Below, one piece after another: positions 1 to 10,044 of a stretch of DNA of 64,000 nucleotides. The notes below the pieces were generated by a model. The model saw nothing but the letters and a program-made list of their open reading frames with translations. It was not told the origin of the DNA and made no database searches. Source of the stretch: JBBRCX01 sp038204465 (GTDB lineage Bacteria; Planctomycetota; Phycisphaerae; Tepidisphaerales; Tepidisphaeraceae); assembly GCA_038204465.1 (NCBI GenBank), contig JBBRCX010000004.1, positions 28,405 to 92,404 of the forward strand. Direction: 5' to 3'. Both the position numbers and the translations under genes were made by a program. Position 1 is the stretch's first letter. Every line of letters begins with the position of its first letter.

Positions 1-1
1 C

Positions 2-1285
2 CTCGGTGGGACCTGCCTCAATTGGGGGTGCATCCCAACCAAGGCGCTGCTCGATAACGGCGCCTTCGTCCGCCGGCTGCGCGAGGACGCGGCCGAGTGG
101 GGTGTCTCGTTCGACAATCTTAAGGTCGACTTCGGCAAGGCCATCAGCCGCAGCCGCGCCATTGCTGACAAGCTCGCCAGGGGCATCGCCCACCTTTTTC
201 GCAAATACGAAGTGAAGCATGAGATTGGGACGGGGCAGCTTCTGGGGCCGCATCGTGTAAAGCTCACCCGCAAGCAAGGATCGAGCGAAGTGACGGCTGG
301 CAACGTGATTCTTGCGCCGGGTGCGCGGCCGCGCACGCTGCCGAACATCAGCTTCGACGGCAAGACCGTCATTTCCTCGCGCGAAGCCATGGCGCTGACG
401 AAACAACCCAAGCGCATGGCGATCATTGGCGGCGGCCCGATCGGCTGCGAGTTCGCCGACTTCTACAACGCCATGGGAACCGAAGTGACGATCGTCGAGT
501 TCCTTGACCACCTGCTGCCGATTGAAGACGATGACGTGTCGATCCTGCTCGAACGGGTTTTCGGCAAGCGCGGCATCAAAGTGCATACCAAGACCGCAGC
601 GGAGCGGGTCGAGAAGACATCGGACGGGGTGCGGCTGCACGCCAAAGGGCCAGGCGGCGCGGTGACGGCCGACGCCGATGTCGTGCTGATGGGCGTCGGA
701 TTCACCGGCAATCTCGAGCAGCTCACTGAATCAGGCGTGAATCTCGAGCTGAACAAGGGTCACATCAAAGTCGATCGAGATTACCGCACGAACATCGAGG
801 ATGTCTGGGCCGTCGGCGACGTGATTGGCGCGCCGTGGCTCGCCCACGTGGCGCATCACCAGGCGGTTGCGTGCGTCGAGCGGATCTGCGGAATCTCGGA
901 TCACCGCGTCGATCTCGCCTGGGTTCCGGGCTGCACCTACACGCACCCGCAGGTGGCGCGGATGGGGCTGACCGAGCGATTGGCGCGGCAGGAAAAGCGC
1001 GAGATACGCATCGGGAAGTTCCCCTTCAGCGTGAGCGGCAGGGCCCTTGCCGCGGGCGAAACCGACGGCTTCGTGAAACTCATATTTGACTCCCGATACG
1101 GCGAGCTGCTCGGCGTGCACATGATCGGCGAGAACGTCACGGAACTGCTTAGCGAGCTCGTGCTGGCGCACAACCTCGAGGCGACCGAGGACGAAATCAT
1201 CGAGGCGATGCACCCGCACCCAACGCTCTCCGAAGCGGTGATGGAAGCCGCCGGCGCTGCCGAAGGCCGCTCCATCCATCTTTAA
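2..1285 (+). CDS. lpdA: Dihydrolipoyl dehydrogenase (5' end outside window)
   Basis: FAD flavoprotein that reoxidises dihydrolipoamide of 2-oxoacid dehydrogenase or glycine cleavage complexes with NAD+. The reading frame is open from the first bases of the window. It begins inside the FAD domain at the redox-active disulfide motif GTCLNWGCIPTKA, with the two cysteines four residues apart. The NAD-binding Rossmann motif IIGGGPIGCEFADF, the second FAD contact GDVIGAPWLAHVAHH and the C-terminal dimerisation domain ending HPHPTLSEAVMEAA follow. That last segment carries the catalytic His-Glu pair. About 40 N-terminal residues are missing at the edge. Mercuric reductase and other family members share the fold, but there is no C-terminal Cys pair, so Lpd is preferred. 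It ends tail to tail with the next gene, overlapping by two bases. Confidence 0.9.
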   Translation, partial: LGGTCLNWGCIPTKALLDNGAFVRRLREDAAEWGVSFDNLKVDFGKAISRSRAIADKLARGIAHLFRKYEVKHEIGTGQLLGPHRVKLTRKQGSSEVTAGNVILAPGARPRTLPNISFDGKTVISSREAMALTKQPKRMAIIGGGPIGCEFADFYNAMGTEVTIVEFLDHLLPIEDDDVSILLERVFGKRGIKVHTKTAAERVEKTSDGVRLHAKGPGGAVTADADVVLMGVGFTGNLEQLTESGVNLELNKGHIKVDRDYRTNIEDVWAVGDVIGAPWLAHVAHHQAVACVERICGISDHRVDLAWVPGCTYTHPQVARMGLTERLARQEKREIRIGKFPFSVSGRALAAGETDGFVKLIFDSRYGELLGVHMIGENVTELLSELVLAHNLEATEDEIIEAMHPHPTLSEAVMEAAGAAEGRSIHL

Positions 1286-1719
1286 CGCAGCGGCGATATC
1301 CCAGTGGCGGCGGGCGCGTCCTGCGTCGCAATGAACCGTGAACGGTAAGCGGCCCGCAGGATCAGTGCGAAGGGAATCCACCAGATCAGGTCATTGGTAA
1401 TGATCGTGATGCCGAAGCGCCAAGGCACTTGATCGCGGCTGGAGGCGGCAAGGAAGCCGATGGGGCCGAGGATCTTGCCAAGCAAGCCGACCAGCACAAT
1501 TGGCCAATGCCGCAGCGGATTCGTTGCGGCAATCGCGTAGCCAACGCCATATACGCCGACGATCATTCCAATGCACTGCCAGAACTGCGGGTAGTTCGGC
1601 GCCGCCATCTTCATCCGCTCGAACATCACGTTCGGAAAGCAGACGACAAAGATTCCCCAGAGGATGTTGTAGACCGCGCCCGCCCAGAGCACCGCGCACA
1701 TCCATCGAGCCGGCTTCAT
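1282..1719 (-). CDS. Small four-helix membrane protein, unknown function
   Basis: A protein of 145 residues with about four hydrophobic segments, such as WAGAVYNILWGIFVVCF and LVGLLGKILGPIGFLAA, and a short polar C-terminus. I chose the ATG at 1719 because GGAGACGC lies just upstream of it on the minus strand; the frame stays open further upstream but that part is arginine-rich and unlike a protein. It looks like the small DoxX-sized proteins common in planctomycetes, but I see no diagnostic motif. It is convergent with lpdA, sharing two bases, and lies downstream of trpC on the same strand, about 100 bases away, so it could be co-transcribed with it. Confidence 0.65.
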   Translation of the reverse strand: MKPARWMCAVLWAGAVYNILWGIFVVCFPNVMFERMKMAAPNYPQFWQCIGMIVGVYGVGYAIAATNPLRHWPIVLVGLLGKILGPIGFLAASSRDQVPWRFGITIITNDLIWWIPFALILRAAYRSRFIATQDAPAATGISPLR

Positions 1720-1819
1720 CGCGTCTCCTCGACGGGATTGTAGCGGGTGTGCTGGAGGCGCCGGTGGTTTCAGAAATTGAATAAGATTCCGGAGAAAGGG
1801 CAGGCGGGGAAACCTCTTC

Positions 1820-2629
1820 CTAAGGGTCGAAGAGTTCGTGGATCTTGGCGGCGATATCGTCGCTGCGCATGAGGCTTTCGCCGACCAGGACCGCACGCAC
1901 CCCGGCCGAAGCAAGCTTCTTGACGTCGTCTCGGCTATGGATGCCGCTCTCGCTCACCAGCACCGAGCGATCTTCCACCAACTCTGCCAGCCGAAGAGTC
2001 GTGCCGAGATCGGTCTTGAACGTGTTCAAGTCGCGGTTGTTGATGCCCAGCAGACTGTAGCTTCGATGGGGAAAGCCGATGACGTGATCGCGCACGCGCA
2101 TCAGGCTGTCCAGGTTGTGAACCTCGATGAGACACGTCAGGTTCAGCTCCGTTGCAAGGATCTGGAGGTCGATCAACTCGCTGGTCTCGAGGCATTCCGC
2201 GATGAGCAGGATGGCATCGGCGCCGGCCGCGCGCGACTCGTAGACCTGGTATGGGTCGATGATGAAGTCCTTGCGCAGCACCGGAAGCCGCACGACGTCG
2301 CGGATGGCGTGGATGTACTCGAGTCGCCCCTGGAAATACTTCTCGTCGGTTAAAACGCTCAGCGCGTCCGCGCCGGCCTGGGCATACGTCTGTGCGATGG
2401 CAATCGGATCGAAGTCTTCGCGGATCACCCCCGCGCTGGGTGACGCCTTCTTCACCTCCGCGATCAGGTTCACCGGCTTGCGGGTGTTGGCAGTCACCTT
2501 GTGAAAGAAATTGCGCGGGCGGCCGAGGGTCGTGATCGTCTCCTTCAACGCGTCGAGCGGCACGCTGGTCTTGCGATCCGCCACCTCTTGGCGCTTGGTC
2601 TGCAGGATTTGCTCCAGCACGCTGCTCAT
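1820..2629 (-). CDS. trpC: Indole-3-glycerol phosphate synthase
   Basis: Catalyses ring closure of CdRP to indole-3-glycerol phosphate in tryptophan synthesis. The 269-residue TIM barrel is the normal length for a monofunctional TrpC. Visible family motifs are LIAEVKKASPSAG with the catalytic Lys near residue 60, LRKDFIIDPYQVYESRAAGA with the second catalytic Lys, LLGINNRDLNTF with the phosphate-side Asn-Arg, and VSESGI near the end. No other trp gene lies nearby, which is common in planctomycetes. A good sigma-70 type promoter lies about 65 bases upstream of the start. Confidence 0.95.
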   Translation of the reverse strand: MSSVLEQILQTKRQEVADRKTSVPLDALKETITTLGRPRNFFHKVTANTRKPVNLIAEVKKASPSAGVIREDFDPIAIAQTYAQAGADALSVLTDEKYFQGRLEYIHAIRDVVRLPVLRKDFIIDPYQVYESRAAGADAILLIAECLETSELIDLQILATELNLTCLIEVHNLDSLMRVRDHVIGFPHRSYSLLGINNRDLNTFKTDLGTTLRLAELVEDRSVLVSESGIHSRDDVKKLASAGVRAVLVGESLMRSDDIAAKIHELFDP

Positions 2630-2693
2630 AGGAAAAACGCCGAGGGAGGTCTAGAATGCCCGTCTCCACCTGCCATGAAAGTGGGGCCGGAGC

Positions 2694-2721
2694 ACTGTAA
2701 ACCGGGTCGAGTGAATGTCAA
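2694..2721 (-). promoter_or_regulatory. Sigma-70 type promoter for trpC
   Basis: On the minus strand TTGACA is followed after 16 bases by TACAGT, an almost ideal -35/-10 pair. It reads toward trpC, whose ATG is at 2629, giving a leader of about 60 bases. Confidence 0.6.
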
Positions 2722-2751
2722 TTTATCCGCCGGTGCGGGATTGCGCAGCCG

Positions 2752-3729
2752 ATGGCCTTCGCATATCTAGGAATTGTTCTCAGCCTCATGATCGGCGCGG
2801 TTGCCGGTCTGTTCCGCGCTGAATCACTTGCGGGCCGCGCCCGATTGCCCGAGGGACGACCGGTCTGGCCGCTGATGATCGCCTTCGTCATCGCGGTGTC
2901 GGTGTGGCTCATGGTGCAGGTGAGTTTCGGAATGTGGAAGCAGGCCAGGCTGAGCGCGGTAGCCACGCACCCGGTCGTGTTGGAAGAATCCATGCTGACC
3001 GGCAACGATCTCGCCGTCCTCGCCACCGCCGCGCCCGCGGCAGGTTTCCTTCTCCTGTGCTCCGCGCACCTGCTCGTGCGCTCCGCCGTCGGACAGGACT
3101 TCGGGTTTTCGCTGCGGCGCCTGCCGCACGGGACTCTGCTGGGAGCGACCGCGTTTGCCGCGATCATGCCGTTGCTGCTCGGCGTCTCGGTCCTGACAGA
3201 AGAAATGTACAACCGGATCGGATTCCAGCATCCCTCGGAGCATGAGCTGCTCAAGGTGATGGGCGAGGCGGCCGGATCGACAAAGCTCGCACTCGTGTTC
3301 GGTGCGGTCGTGTTGGCGCCGCTCTTCGAGGAACTTCTGTTTCGCGGCTATCTGCAAACGATTCTTCGACGCGTCTTTTCGCGGGCAAGATCGCGACGAT
3401 CACTCGCGCTGCCGCCCCTGGCGGTGCTCGTCCCCCCGGGCTCGGAGGGAATCGACCTGGCCCTTCCGCTGCCGGTGGCGCAGAGTTCCGACCTGCCGGC
3501 GCCGCGTCCCTTCATCGAGTCGGCGGCTGCCTGGACGGCGATCCTGCTCACCTCCGCCATGTTTGCACTGGTGCACCCCAAGTGGACATGGCCTCCCATC
3601 TTCGCCTTGTCGGTTTGTCTCGGATGGTTGTATGAGCGCACGGGAAATCTGTGGGCGCCGATCACGGTGCACGCGCTGTTCAACGCGGCTTCCACGCTCT
3701 GGTATCTGCACACGCTGCCGCCGCATTGA
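2752..3729 (+). CDS. CPBP family intramembrane glutamic endopeptidase
   Basis: A 325-residue polytopic membrane protein of the CPBP (CAAX protease / Abi / Rce1-like) family. The first catalytic motif EELLFRGYL lies near residue 193. The second and third motifs appear as FALVHPKWTWPP (the His) and WAPITVHALFNAAS (His and Asn). The N-terminal half has three or four hydrophobic helices, and an Ala/Pro-rich loop of about 50 residues separates motif 1 from motif 2. Members cleave prenylated or lipid-linked substrates or act in bacteriocin immunity; the substrate here is unknown. No clear ribosome binding site precedes the ATG. It is divergent from trpC, and the tyrS promoter overlaps its last codons. 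Confidence 0.85.
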   Translation: MAFAYLGIVLSLMIGAVAGLFRAESLAGRARLPEGRPVWPLMIAFVIAVSVWLMVQVSFGMWKQARLSAVATHPVVLEESMLTGNDLAVLATAAPAAGFLLLCSAHLLVRSAVGQDFGFSLRRLPHGTLLGATAFAAIMPLLLGVSVLTEEMYNRIGFQHPSEHELLKVMGEAAGSTKLALVFGAVVLAPLFEELLFRGYLQTILRRVFSRARSRRSLALPPLAVLVPPGSEGIDLALPLPVAQSSDLPAPRPFIESAAAWTAILLTSAMFALVHPKWTWPPIFALSVCLGWLYERTGNLWAPITVHALFNAASTLWYLHTLPPH

Positions 3730-3754
3730 AGCGGTCTCCCGGCACCTTTACAAT
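3726..3754 (+). promoter_or_regulatory. Promoter for tyrS
   Basis: TTGAAG and TACAAT separated by exactly 17 bases, overlapping the stop codon of the CPBP gene and ending about 40 bases before the tyrS ATG. Confidence 0.65.
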
Positions 3755-3796
3755 CGCGCCGCGCTCCGGCTGGCGGCGCGGGATCCGAGAGCACTC

Positions 3797-4993
3797 ATGA
3801 CCGTCGACGATCAGATAGCGGCGCTGTCGCGCCGATGCGAACGGATCCTGAGTGAGCAGGGCCTGCGGGCGAAGCTTGCCGCGAGCGCTCAAGATGGAAA
3901 ACCCCTTCGAATCAAGCTGGGGATGGATCCGACGGCGCCCGATGTGACGCTGGGGCACGCAGTTCCGCTGCGCGTAGTCCGCCAGTTCCAGGACTGGGGC
4001 CACAAGGCGGTGTTGATCATTGGCGACTACACCGCGCGCGTGGGCGACCCCACCGGACGAAACCAGACGCGAAAAGTGCTGGCCGGTGATGAGATCGACG
4101 CCAACGCCAGGACGTACGTCGCGCAGATTGGCAAGATCCTCCGCACCGACGCGGAGCATCTCGAGGTGCGCCACAACGGCGAGTGGCTCGCCAGGATGGG
4201 CCTCGTCGACATCATCAAGCTCGCGGCCCGCAAGAGCGTCGCACAGGTGCTCACCCGGGAAGACTTCGCCAACCGCTACGCCGAAGGCATCGACATCCGG
4301 CTGCACGAGATGCTCTACCCGCTGCTGCAGGGGTGGGACAGCGTGATGGTCAACGCCGACGTCGAAATGGGCGGCAGCGATCAGCTGTTCAACAACCTGG
4401 TCGGACGCGAATTCCAGAAGGAAGACGGCGCGCAGCCCCAGGTCGTCATTGTCACGCCGCTTCTCGTCGGCACCGATGGCGTGAGGAAGATGTCCAAGTC
4501 GCTCGGTAATTACATCGGGGTCAACGATCCGCCGAGCGGCGAGAACGGAATCTTCGGCAAGATCATGTCGCTGCCGGATGCGCTGATGGAAAGCTACTAC
4601 ACGCTGCTGACCGAGATACCGGCGGCTGAGTTCAACGCGCAGATTGCGAACAGCCCGCGCGATGCGAAGGTACGGCTGGCGAAGGAGGTCATCCGCTGGC
4701 TGTGCGGGGACGCGGAAGCCGGCGCCGCGGAAGCGGCATTCATCCGTCAGTTCAGCGAGAAGAAGGAGCCCGACTCAATGCCGGAACATTCCGTCGGACC
4801 GGGCCCGCATAAGCTGAGCGTGCTGTTAGCTCAGTCCGGACTGGCGGCATCCAACGGCGAGGCAATCCGCAAGATCAAGGAAGGCGCCGTCGACCTGAAC
4901 GGCGAGCGCGTGACCGATTTCCAGAAGCAAATCACCCTCGAGCAGCCAGTCACCGTGCGCCTCGGCCGCAAGTACGCACGCCTGAAGCCTTGA
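3797..4993 (+). CDS. tyrS: Tyrosyl-tRNA synthetase
   Basis: Charges tRNA-Tyr. The 398-residue protein has the class I signatures: the HIGH-equivalent TLGH at residues 51-54, preceded by GMDPTAPDV, and KMSKSLGN near residue 231. A C-terminal S4 RNA-binding domain follows (KLSVLLAQSGLAASNGEAIRK and on). The layout matches the TyrZ-like second bacterial type. The reading frame is open some 500 bases further upstream, over the CPBP gene, but the ATG at 3797 lies after a clear promoter and gives the normal family length. Confidence 0.95.
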   Translation: MTVDDQIAALSRRCERILSEQGLRAKLAASAQDGKPLRIKLGMDPTAPDVTLGHAVPLRVVRQFQDWGHKAVLIIGDYTARVGDPTGRNQTRKVLAGDEIDANARTYVAQIGKILRTDAEHLEVRHNGEWLARMGLVDIIKLAARKSVAQVLTREDFANRYAEGIDIRLHEMLYPLLQGWDSVMVNADVEMGGSDQLFNNLVGREFQKEDGAQPQVVIVTPLLVGTDGVRKMSKSLGNYIGVNDPPSGENGIFGKIMSLPDALMESYYTLLTEIPAAEFNAQIANSPRDAKVRLAKEVIRWLCGDAEAGAAEAAFIRQFSEKKEPDSMPEHSVGPGPHKLSVLLAQSGLAASNGEAIRKIKEGAVDLNGERVTDFQKQITLEQPVTVRLGRKYARLKP

Positions 4994-5074
4994 TCGCCTC
5001 TCTCAACGGCTACCGAATCTCACCGTTGGCACGCCATTTGTTCCTTCGACCCGCATCTCTTACCTGGAGGTTCG

Positions 5075-5236
5075 ATGGGACGTGAAGACGTAGCGGCCGG
5101 TAAGGCCAAGCAAGTCAGAGGCAAGGTCAACGACGTGGTGGGCGCCATGAAGGGAGATACAGGGCAGCAGATCAAAGGCAAAGTTCAGAAGGCGGTCGGC
5201 AAGGCGCAGGCGGCGCTGGGAAAGAAACCAAGATAG
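5075..5236 (+). CDS. CsbD-like small stress protein
   Basis: A 53-residue hydrophilic, lysine- and glycine-rich protein. It reads MGREDVAAGKAKQVRGKVND at the start and then GDTGQQIKGKVQKAVGKAQ. This repeated K-GKV/KA pattern is typical of the CsbD family, which is induced by general stress in several bacteria and has no known biochemical role. A strong GGAGG sits four bases before the ATG. A strong hairpin follows the stop, so the gene is probably monocistronic. It lies tail to tail with the CBS-domain gene. Confidence 0.8.
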   Translation: MGREDVAAGKAKQVRGKVNDVVGAMKGDTGQQIKGKVQKAVGKAQAALGKKPR

Positions 5237-5263
5237 CCGCCCCCGATTCTCCCGGGACCACGT

Positions 5264-5294
5264 ACTGCCGGACAGCTCACTGCCCGGCAGTTTC
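5264..5294. terminator. Hairpin between convergent csbD-like and CBS genes
   Basis: ACTGCCGG and CCGGCAGT form a perfect 8-bp stem with a 12-base loop, followed by TTTCC on the plus strand. Its position between two convergent genes suggests a shared, weakly intrinsic terminator. Confidence 0.5.
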
Positions 5295-5314
5295 CATTGC
5301 GCGACGATACGCGT

Positions 5315-5758
5315 TCACGCGCGGCCGTAAATGTACTCGTTCAGGAAATAGATCGTCGCTTCCTGGTCGGAGGCGCGATGCGCATTGAGGTCGCCGATTG
5401 AGATCAGACCGCGCAACTCGCCCTTGTCATCGCATACCGGCAAGTGGCGGATGCGCCGGTTCTTCATGATCGTGGCGACCTCGTCAAGCTGCGCATCCGG
5501 CCCGCAGCAGACAACCTCCCCGCTCATCACCTCGTCAACCGTTGTATCGGCGGGCGAGCGGTTTTCACCGACGACGCGCCGAAGCACGTCGCGCTCCGTG
5601 AACATGCCTACGACCTCCCCGGCGGCCATGACGACCAAAGCGCCGATCTTGTGCTGATTCATCCGATCGACCGCTTCCCTGACGCTGGCGGTGGGGCTGG
5701 TGGAGTGAACTGTATTCCCCTTGGCGACAAGTACGCTGCGCACGGTAGGCATGGGCAA
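5315..5758 (-). CDS. CBS-domain pair protein
   Basis: A 147-residue protein made of two CBS domains (about residues 15-70 and 80-140) and nothing else. The typical pattern is visible: SVREAVDRMNQHKIGALVV and MFTERDVLRRV in the first repeat, LDEVATIMKNRRIRHLPV and LRGLISIGDLN in the second. Such proteins sense adenylate nucleotides or act as stress-linked regulators. No partner domain is fused. A promoter-like pair lies about 55 bases upstream. Confidence 0.88.
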   Translation of the reverse strand: MPMPTVRSVLVAKGNTVHSTSPTASVREAVDRMNQHKIGALVVMAAGEVVGMFTERDVLRRVVGENRSPADTTVDEVMSGEVVCCGPDAQLDEVATIMKNRRIRHLPVCDDKGELRGLISIGDLNAHRASDQEATIYFLNEYIYGRA

Positions 5759-5811
5759 CTCCTTGATAATGCCGCGTTGCGCGGCTGACCGCGATGACGT
5801 GATTCACCGAG

Positions 5812-5841
5812 ATTATGACGATGTAACCGAGGTGAAAGCAA
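5812..5841 (-). promoter_or_regulatory. Promoter for the CBS-domain gene
   Basis: On the minus strand TTGCTT, 18 bases, then CATAAT, reading toward the CBS gene whose start is at 5758. Confidence 0.45.
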
Positions 5842-5943
5842 CATCGTGAAAAGATTATCGAAGTGCTTTCGAGCTCGGATCGTCCACCGATCCGGGAAAA
5901 CCTGGAAACGATGACGGTCGCGCGGATCGGCTAAGATGGGTCG

Positions 5944-7491
<1,548 letters not shown>

Positions 7492-7736
7492 GATCGATCG
7501 CGTCTCATCTGGTCGATTTGCGGGGCGCTCGATATTCGCCCGAGCAAGGCCAACACTTCGCTCGCTGCGGCGCGATCCTGCGGGCGCGGGTGTAGGGGCG
7601 AATTCTGGCGGTTGAGTCCGGCAAACCATCTCGCGTTTCGTCACTTCCGCGTCATCGCTCATCTGATAAGAATGAATCGCTCATCGCGCGCCGGCCGGCG
7701 GGGGCATGATCGCGTTGATCATTCGTTGGAGTGCGT

Positions 7737-8681
7737 ATGCGATTCTCGTTGGGTAATTGGATTCGGCGTCTGGCGGAGCGGTTCGCGAGAGCTGCAATCA
7801 ATCAGCCCCAGGTGCAGCGGCTGGAAGAGCGGCGCCTGCTCTCCGCGTCCGCCATCAACTCCGTCGCGCCGACGCGCGCCGCTAACATTCCCAGGCCCGA
7901 CCATCTTGTGATCGTCGTGGAGGAGAACAAGTCATACGGGCAGATCCTCGGACCCGCGATTCCGCCGCCGAGTACCTGGCCCTTCACACTGCCGAATCCT
8001 CTGACCGAAGACACTTATCTTCGAGGTCTCGCCGCGCACAGCGCGTCCTTCACCAACGCTCACGGGCTCACTCACCCGAGTCAACCAAACTATCTCGCAC
8101 TGTTTTCCGGCTCAACGCAGGGCACAAAGAGCGACGCCGTTCCACAGCAACAGTTCACCGCCCCCAGTCTCGGCGGGCAGCTGCTCGCCAATGGATTCAC
8201 GTTCGCGGGCTATTCAGAGTCGCAGCCGGCTCCCGGGTTCATGGGCGCCACGCATGGCGACTATGCCCGCAAGCACAATCCCTGGTCAGACTTTGCCGAC
8301 GTGCCGCCCAGCGCCAATCTTCCGTTCAAAGCTTTTCCGAAGGACTTCACCCAGCTGCCCGATGTGTCGTTCGTCGTCTCCAACCAGCGGAATGACATGC
8401 ACAGCGGCTCCGTTCGCGCGGCCGACCGGTGGCTCCGCAAGCACATCAAGCGCTATGCGAAGTGGTCCAAAAAGCACAACAGCCTGCTCATCGTTACCTG
8501 GGACGAAGGCTCCGGCGACAACCACATCCCCACCCTCTTCGCCGGCGAAAGAATCGCGCCGGGAAATTATTCCGAGCCGACCGATCACTACCGCACGCTG
8601 CGGACGATCGAGGAAATGTACGCCCTCCCGCCGATCGGAAAGAGTGTCGGCGTCCAGCCCATTACGGATGTGTTCGGGTAG
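7737..8681 (+). CDS. Secreted phosphoesterase with N-terminal LEPR-XLL-type signature
   Basis: A 314-residue protein of the acid phosphatase / phospholipase C-like branch of the alkaline phosphatase superfamily. The core begins with DHLVIVVEENKSYGQILG and contains THPSQPNYLALFSG, the conserved Ser/Thr-Asn region, and TWDEGSGDNHIPTLF, the metal-binding Asp-His segment near the end. The N-terminus carries PQVQRLEERRLLSAS near residues 22-36. This resembles the LEPR-XLL signature seen on exported proteins of planctomycetes, so I infer export and processing. I chose ATG 7737 because GGAG lies five bases upstream; a GTG six bases earlier is possible. The substrate is unknown, probably a phosphomonoester or phosphodiester outside the cytoplasm. 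Confidence 0.8.
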   Translation: MRFSLGNWIRRLAERFARAAINQPQVQRLEERRLLSASAINSVAPTRAANIPRPDHLVIVVEENKSYGQILGPAIPPPSTWPFTLPNPLTEDTYLRGLAAHSASFTNAHGLTHPSQPNYLALFSGSTQGTKSDAVPQQQFTAPSLGGQLLANGFTFAGYSESQPAPGFMGATHGDYARKHNPWSDFADVPPSANLPFKAFPKDFTQLPDVSFVVSNQRNDMHSGSVRAADRWLRKHIKRYAKWSKKHNSLLIVTWDEGSGDNHIPTLFAGERIAPGNYSEPTDHYRTLRTIEEMYALPPIGKSVGVQPITDVFG

Positions 8682-8738
8682 TATCCATGTTCCCGAGCCT
8701 TTCCGCCTCGCCGGCAGTTGCGCGCGTGCGGCGCGCCG

Positions 8739-9839
8739 CTAAGCCTGCGGCAGGTCGTTCAAGTGATCGATGAGCATTCGCAGCCGGCCGTGGTCGCGGC
8801 GGTTGAAGGCGAAGACCAGCCGGGCGAGGTTCTGCAGGGCCGGCTCGTCGCGCTCAACGGGCAGCGCGCCGCTGAGCCGGAACGCCCCGCGCAGCTTGAT
8901 GTCCGAAAACTTCTCGGAGATCTCCACCAGCTGCGCCTCGGTCGGCCGGCGATGCAGCCGCAGAACGATGTCATCGCGCGAATAGCGCAGGCTGTGGTAG
9001 TTGCTGTAGAAGTGACGCACCTCCCGCACCGCCTCGTCGATGTCGTCGGTGATCTTGTAGAGCCGCAGGTCGTTGCGCCCGATCAGGCCGCGGGAGAGCA
9101 ATTGCTTCTCAACATACTCTTGCCAGCCCTTCCAGTAGTCTCCTCCCGGCGCGTCGATGAAGACGATCGGGATCGGCACCGACTTGCCGGTCTGCACCAG
9201 CGTCAGCACCTCGAAGCCCTCGTCCATCGTCCCAAATCCGCCGGGGAAGAGCGCGATCGCGTGGCTCGAGCGGACGAAGATCAGCTTTCGCGTGAAGAAG
9301 TACTTGAAGTTGATCAGCTTCGGGTCGTTCTCGATGAACTTGTTCGTCGCCTGCTCGAACGGCAGTCGGATCGCCAGCCCGAATGATGGCTGCGCCCCCG
9401 CGCCGCCGTGCCCCGCTGCCATGATCCCGCCGCCCGCGCCGGTGATCACCATCCACCCCGCTTCGGCCATCTTCTTGCCGAAATCCGCCGCCTGCCGGTA
9501 GTCGTCGTGGCTTTCCAGCGTGCGCGCCGAGCCAAAGATGCTCACCTTCCGCACGTCGCGGTAGGGCGCGAAGATCTTGAGCGCGTAGCGCAGCTCCTTG
9601 AACGACTTGTCGATCAGCTTGATGTCGCCGCGGTTGGTCTGGTCGCGCAGCAGCTTCAGCGCGTTGACGATGATCTCACCGACCAGGTCTCCTTCGGGAA
9701 CCGACTGCAGCTCCTCGACCAGCTGAGCAGCGGCTGCGTGAACGGCGGACAGATCATCCCGGCTCACCACCGTTGCCGGCTGCGTGGTCTCCTGCGACTG
9801 CTCGGTGTGGTTATCGGGTCCGTCCAGTTCCTTCATCAC
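8739..9839 (-). CDS. LOG family (TIGR00730-like) Rossmann protein
   Basis: A 366-residue protein with the nucleotide-binding fold of the LOG / lysine decarboxylase-like family. Visible motifs are VSIFGSARTLESHDDYRQA, ITGAGGGIMAAGHGGA and the active-site signature LFPGGFGTMDEGFEVLTL (PGGxGTxxE). Related enzymes hydrolyse cytokinin nucleotides or other nucleoside monophosphates. It is about 150 residues longer than the short LOG enzymes: roughly 100 residues precede the core, and a C-terminal tail of about 90 residues resembles other long bacterial members. A good promoter lies about 80 bases upstream, divergent from the boxA leader. Confidence 0.85.
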   Translation of the reverse strand: MMKELDGPDNHTEQSQETTQPATVVSRDDLSAVHAAAAQLVEELQSVPEGDLVGEIIVNALKLLRDQTNRGDIKLIDKSFKELRYALKIFAPYRDVRKVSIFGSARTLESHDDYRQAADFGKKMAEAGWMVITGAGGGIMAAGHGGAGAQPSFGLAIRLPFEQATNKFIENDPKLINFKYFFTRKLIFVRSSHAIALFPGGFGTMDEGFEVLTLVQTGKSVPIPIVFIDAPGGDYWKGWQEYVEKQLLSRGLIGRNDLRLYKITDDIDEAVREVRHFYSNYHSLRYSRDDIVLRLHRRPTEAQLVEISEKFSDIKLRGAFRLSGALPVERDEPALQNLARLVFAFNRRDHGRLRMLIDHLNDLPQA

Positions 9840-9919
9840 ACCAGCCTTACATCCGAATTGCGTTGCCGCGGCGCCTGCCGCCCGGCCCTGTGGTTCCGTT
9901 CCGCCGATCGGGCCGGACT

Positions 9920-9948
9920 GTCTTATCGTACGCCCCTGCGCGGGTCAA
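9920..9948 (-). promoter_or_regulatory. Promoter for the LOG family gene
   Basis: On the minus strand TTGACC, 17 bases, then TAAGAC. It reads toward the start at 9839 and is divergent from the plus-strand promoter at 10010. Confidence 0.6.
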
Positions 9949-10009
9949 ACCACGAGGTTTCGATTGACTTATGGCGGAGGGGAGATCGAAGGACGGGAGA
10001 AACCAGGAG

Positions 10010-10038
10010 TTGACTTCCAGAAAGAAAGAAGGTACAAT
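10010..10038 (+). promoter_or_regulatory. Strong sigma-70 promoter of boxA leader copy 1
   Basis: TTGACT and TACAAT are separated by exactly 17 bases, five of six matches each. The predicted start is near 10045, about 35 bases before the boxA hairpin and about 280 bases before the oxidoreductase start codon. Confidence 0.75.
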
Positions 10039-10044
10039 GAATAT

